In this document: positions 62,953 to 64,000 of the stretch, in pieces
Numbering within the stretch: the first letter of the stretch is position 1
Layout: the number at the start of each line of letters is the position of its first letter
Assembly: GCA_963767565.1 (NCBI GenBank)
Contig: CAVYEG010000006.1
Location: 124,001 to 188,000 of the forward strand
DNA from: Palsa-504 sp963767565
GTDB taxonomy: Bacteria > Actinomycetota > Actinomycetes > Streptosporangiales > Streptosporangiaceae
DNA: 64,000 nt
Direction: 5' to 3'
The notes under the pieces: model-generated
Told to the model about the DNA's origin: nothing
What the model saw: only the letters and a program-made list of their open reading frames with translations
Database searches by the model: none
Program-made: the position numbers and the translations under genes

Positions 62953-63605
62953 TCAAAGCCTTCGTGTTCGACCTGGACGGCGTGCTGGTCGACTCCGAGC
63001 CGGTCTGGGAACAGGTCCGCCGCCAGGTGGTGGCCGAGCGGGGCGGCCACTGGGCCCCGGACGCCCAGCGCAGGCTCATGGGCATGAGCACGCAGGAATG
63101 GGCCAGGTACCTCAGCGAGGATCTAGGCGTCGGCCTGCCGCCCGATCAGGTCGCCGCGCTGGTCATCGAGCGGATGGCGGACCGCTACCGCGAGCACGTG
63201 CCGCTCCTGGACGGCGCGGTCGACGCGGTCCGCCGGATGGCTACCCGCTGGCCGCTCGGCGTGGCCAGCTCAGCGCCCGCCGTCCTGATCGACACTGTGC
63301 TGGAGTCGGCCGGCCTGCGTCCGGCCTTCTCGGTGGTGATGTCGACCGAGCAGGTGGCACACGGCAAGCCGGCGCCGGACATCTACCTGGCCGTGACCGC
63401 CGCGCTCGGCTGCCTGCCGCCAGACTGCGCGGCGGTGGAGGACTCCTCCAACGGGCTCCGCTCGGCCGCGGCGGCAGGCCTGCGGGTGATCGCGATCCCG
63501 CAGCCGTCCTACCCGCCCGACGCGGACGCCCTGTCCGGAGCCAGCCTGGTGCTGCCCAGCCTGGCCGGGCTGACCGCCGACGCCGTGGCCGCGCTGGCCG
63601 GGTAA
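62949..63605 (+). CDS. HAD superfamily hydrolase (beta-phosphoglucomutase/phosphatase-like)
   Basis: A 218-residue enzyme from ATG 62949; GTG 62937 would add four residues. Motif I is FVFDLDGVLVDSEP with both catalytic Asps, motif II PLGVASSAPAVL with Ser, motif III Lys in VAHGKPAPDIYLAVTAALG, motif IV AAVEDSSNGLRSAAAAGL with ED. The cap is the helical C1 type, as in phosphoglycolate phosphatase or beta-phosphoglucomutase. The substrate cannot be told. Coupled by ATGA to the FAD-subunit gene, so a link to the molybdenum hydroxylase pathway is possible. Confidence 0.92.
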   Translation: MIKAFVFDLDGVLVDSEPVWEQVRRQVVAERGGHWAPDAQRRLMGMSTQEWARYLSEDLGVGLPPDQVAALVIERMADRYREHVPLLDGAVDAVRRMATRWPLGVASSAPAVLIDTVLESAGLRPAFSVVMSTEQVAHGKPAPDIYLAVTAALGCLPPDCAAVEDSSNGLRSAAAAGLRVIAIPQPSYPPDADALSGASLVLPSLAGLTADAVAALAG

Positions 63606-63657
63606 CAGAGCACCCGCCGCGGAGCAGTCAGTTGCGGTGTGAGGCGAGAATAGGAGG

Positions 63658-64000
63658 GTGGGAGTTCGGGGCGCACTGACCAGACCGGTCAGGTGGATCA
63701 GGTCAGTACGGTTCCTGATGCTGCTGTGCGGTGCCGTGCTAGTACTCACCTTCCCCGACGTCAACTGGGCGTTCCTGGCCTGGTTCGGGCTGGTACCCGG
63801 CCTGATCCTGATCATCAGGGCGCCCACCGCCCGGGAGGGCGGGGTCCGGGCCTGGTGGCTCGGGGCCGGCTACCTGATCGCCGCGCTGTACTGGATGGCA
63901 CCGGAGATCGGCCCTGCGGTGCTGCTGGTCGCCGCGGTGGTGGGCGTGCTGTGGGTGCCGTTCGGGGTGGCGGCGTGGAAGCTGCTGCGGCCGCCGCTGA
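63658..64000 (+). CDS. lnt: Apolipoprotein N-acyltransferase, N-terminal part
   Basis: The frame is open to the end of the window; 114 codons are seen from GTG 63658 (ATG 63718 is the other candidate, since AGGAGG lies too close to the GTG). The helices and the segment LTFPDVNWAFLAWFGLVPGL, followed by REGGVRAWWLGAGYLIAALY and WMAPEIGPAVLLVAAVVGVL, match the N-terminal membrane part of Lnt, including the FP...FLAWFGLVP pattern. Lnt adds the third acyl chain to lipoproteins. The catalytic nitrilase-like domain would be beyond the window, so activity cannot be judged. Confidence 0.75.
   Translation, partial: MGVRGALTRPVRWIRSVRFLMLLCGAVLVLTFPDVNWAFLAWFGLVPGLILIIRAPTAREGGVRAWWLGAGYLIAALYWMAPEIGPAVLLVAAVVGVLWVPFGVAAWKLLRPPL

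Overview
This window is GC-rich DNA with dense coding, many GTG starts, frequent ATGA/GTGA start-stop overlaps and gene families typical of soil actinomycetes (DUF1269/DUF6325, SHOCT, GAP-family, DUF2252, DUF7144, HdeD, large LuxR/MalT-type regulators, short cytochrome bd). A high-GC filamentous actinomycete of the Streptosporangiales type fits best. That placement is inference; there is no rRNA or tRNA in the window. The content is stress, acid, redox and envelope biology, not core housekeeping.

Layout. 1-10.3 kb: end of a GH15 glucosidase, a ClC transporter, an aquaporin, glutamate decarboxylase, then a decayed stretch (a 37-codon sulfatase remnant, a frameshifted DUF7144 gene, a SulP gene with three frame breaks) and the first MalT-like LuxR regulator. 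10.3-22 kb: small proteins, a deleted DUF1269 copy, a DUF2252/GAP/DUF1345 operon, a DUF1269 gene with a (RRxx)5 micropeptide, a formylglycine-generating enzyme, a pseudokinase-flippase gene with one frame break, a YihY/BrkB protein and a lipoprotein. 22-29.9 kb, mostly minus strand: arylsulfatase, HdeD, SHOCT, carboxymuconolactone-decarboxylase-like, RDD, a nonapeptide-repeat protein, a GAP protein, a large membrane protein and a small YEIRV-type protein. 29.9-41 kb: two more MalT-like regulators whose 3' ends overlap tail to tail, an intact DUF1269 gene, a HerA-like ATPase, a K+ channel, a second MIP channel and a CYTH-like protein. 41-49.4 kb, minus strand: a respiratory/redox operon cydA-cydB-zwf-ndh-cyclase-GMC oxidoreductase. 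49.4-53 kb: glgX with a large internal deletion behind a GH63 glucosidase. 53-64 kb: aldo/keto reductase, SpoIIAB-like ATPase, Usp, ArsB-like carrier, MarC, a serine hydrolase, a CoxL/S/M-type molybdenum hydroxylase, a HAD phosphatase and the start of apolipoprotein N-acyltransferase.

How it fits together. The strongest unexplained signal is a 17-bp palindrome, TCAYCC-N5-GGRTGA, with arms one helical turn apart. I find it at about 15 places, all in intergenic DNA and mostly 35-135 bases before a start codon. It precedes the aquaporin, gad, the DUF2252 operon, both DUF1269 genes and the deleted copy, the nonapeptide-repeat/RDD operon, the large membrane protein, one LuxR gene (as a cluster of half-sites), HerA, the small protein ahead of cydA, GH63, the aldo/keto reductase, MarC and the lipoprotein. 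This looks like one regulon joining these otherwise unrelated stress genes. The half-site resembles the core of the E. coli MalT box, so the three MalT-like regulators are the first candidates for the binding protein (inference).

The second theme is gene damage: at least seven frame breaks or internal deletions. Either this is an accessory region in decay or the assembly carries indel errors; raw reads would decide.
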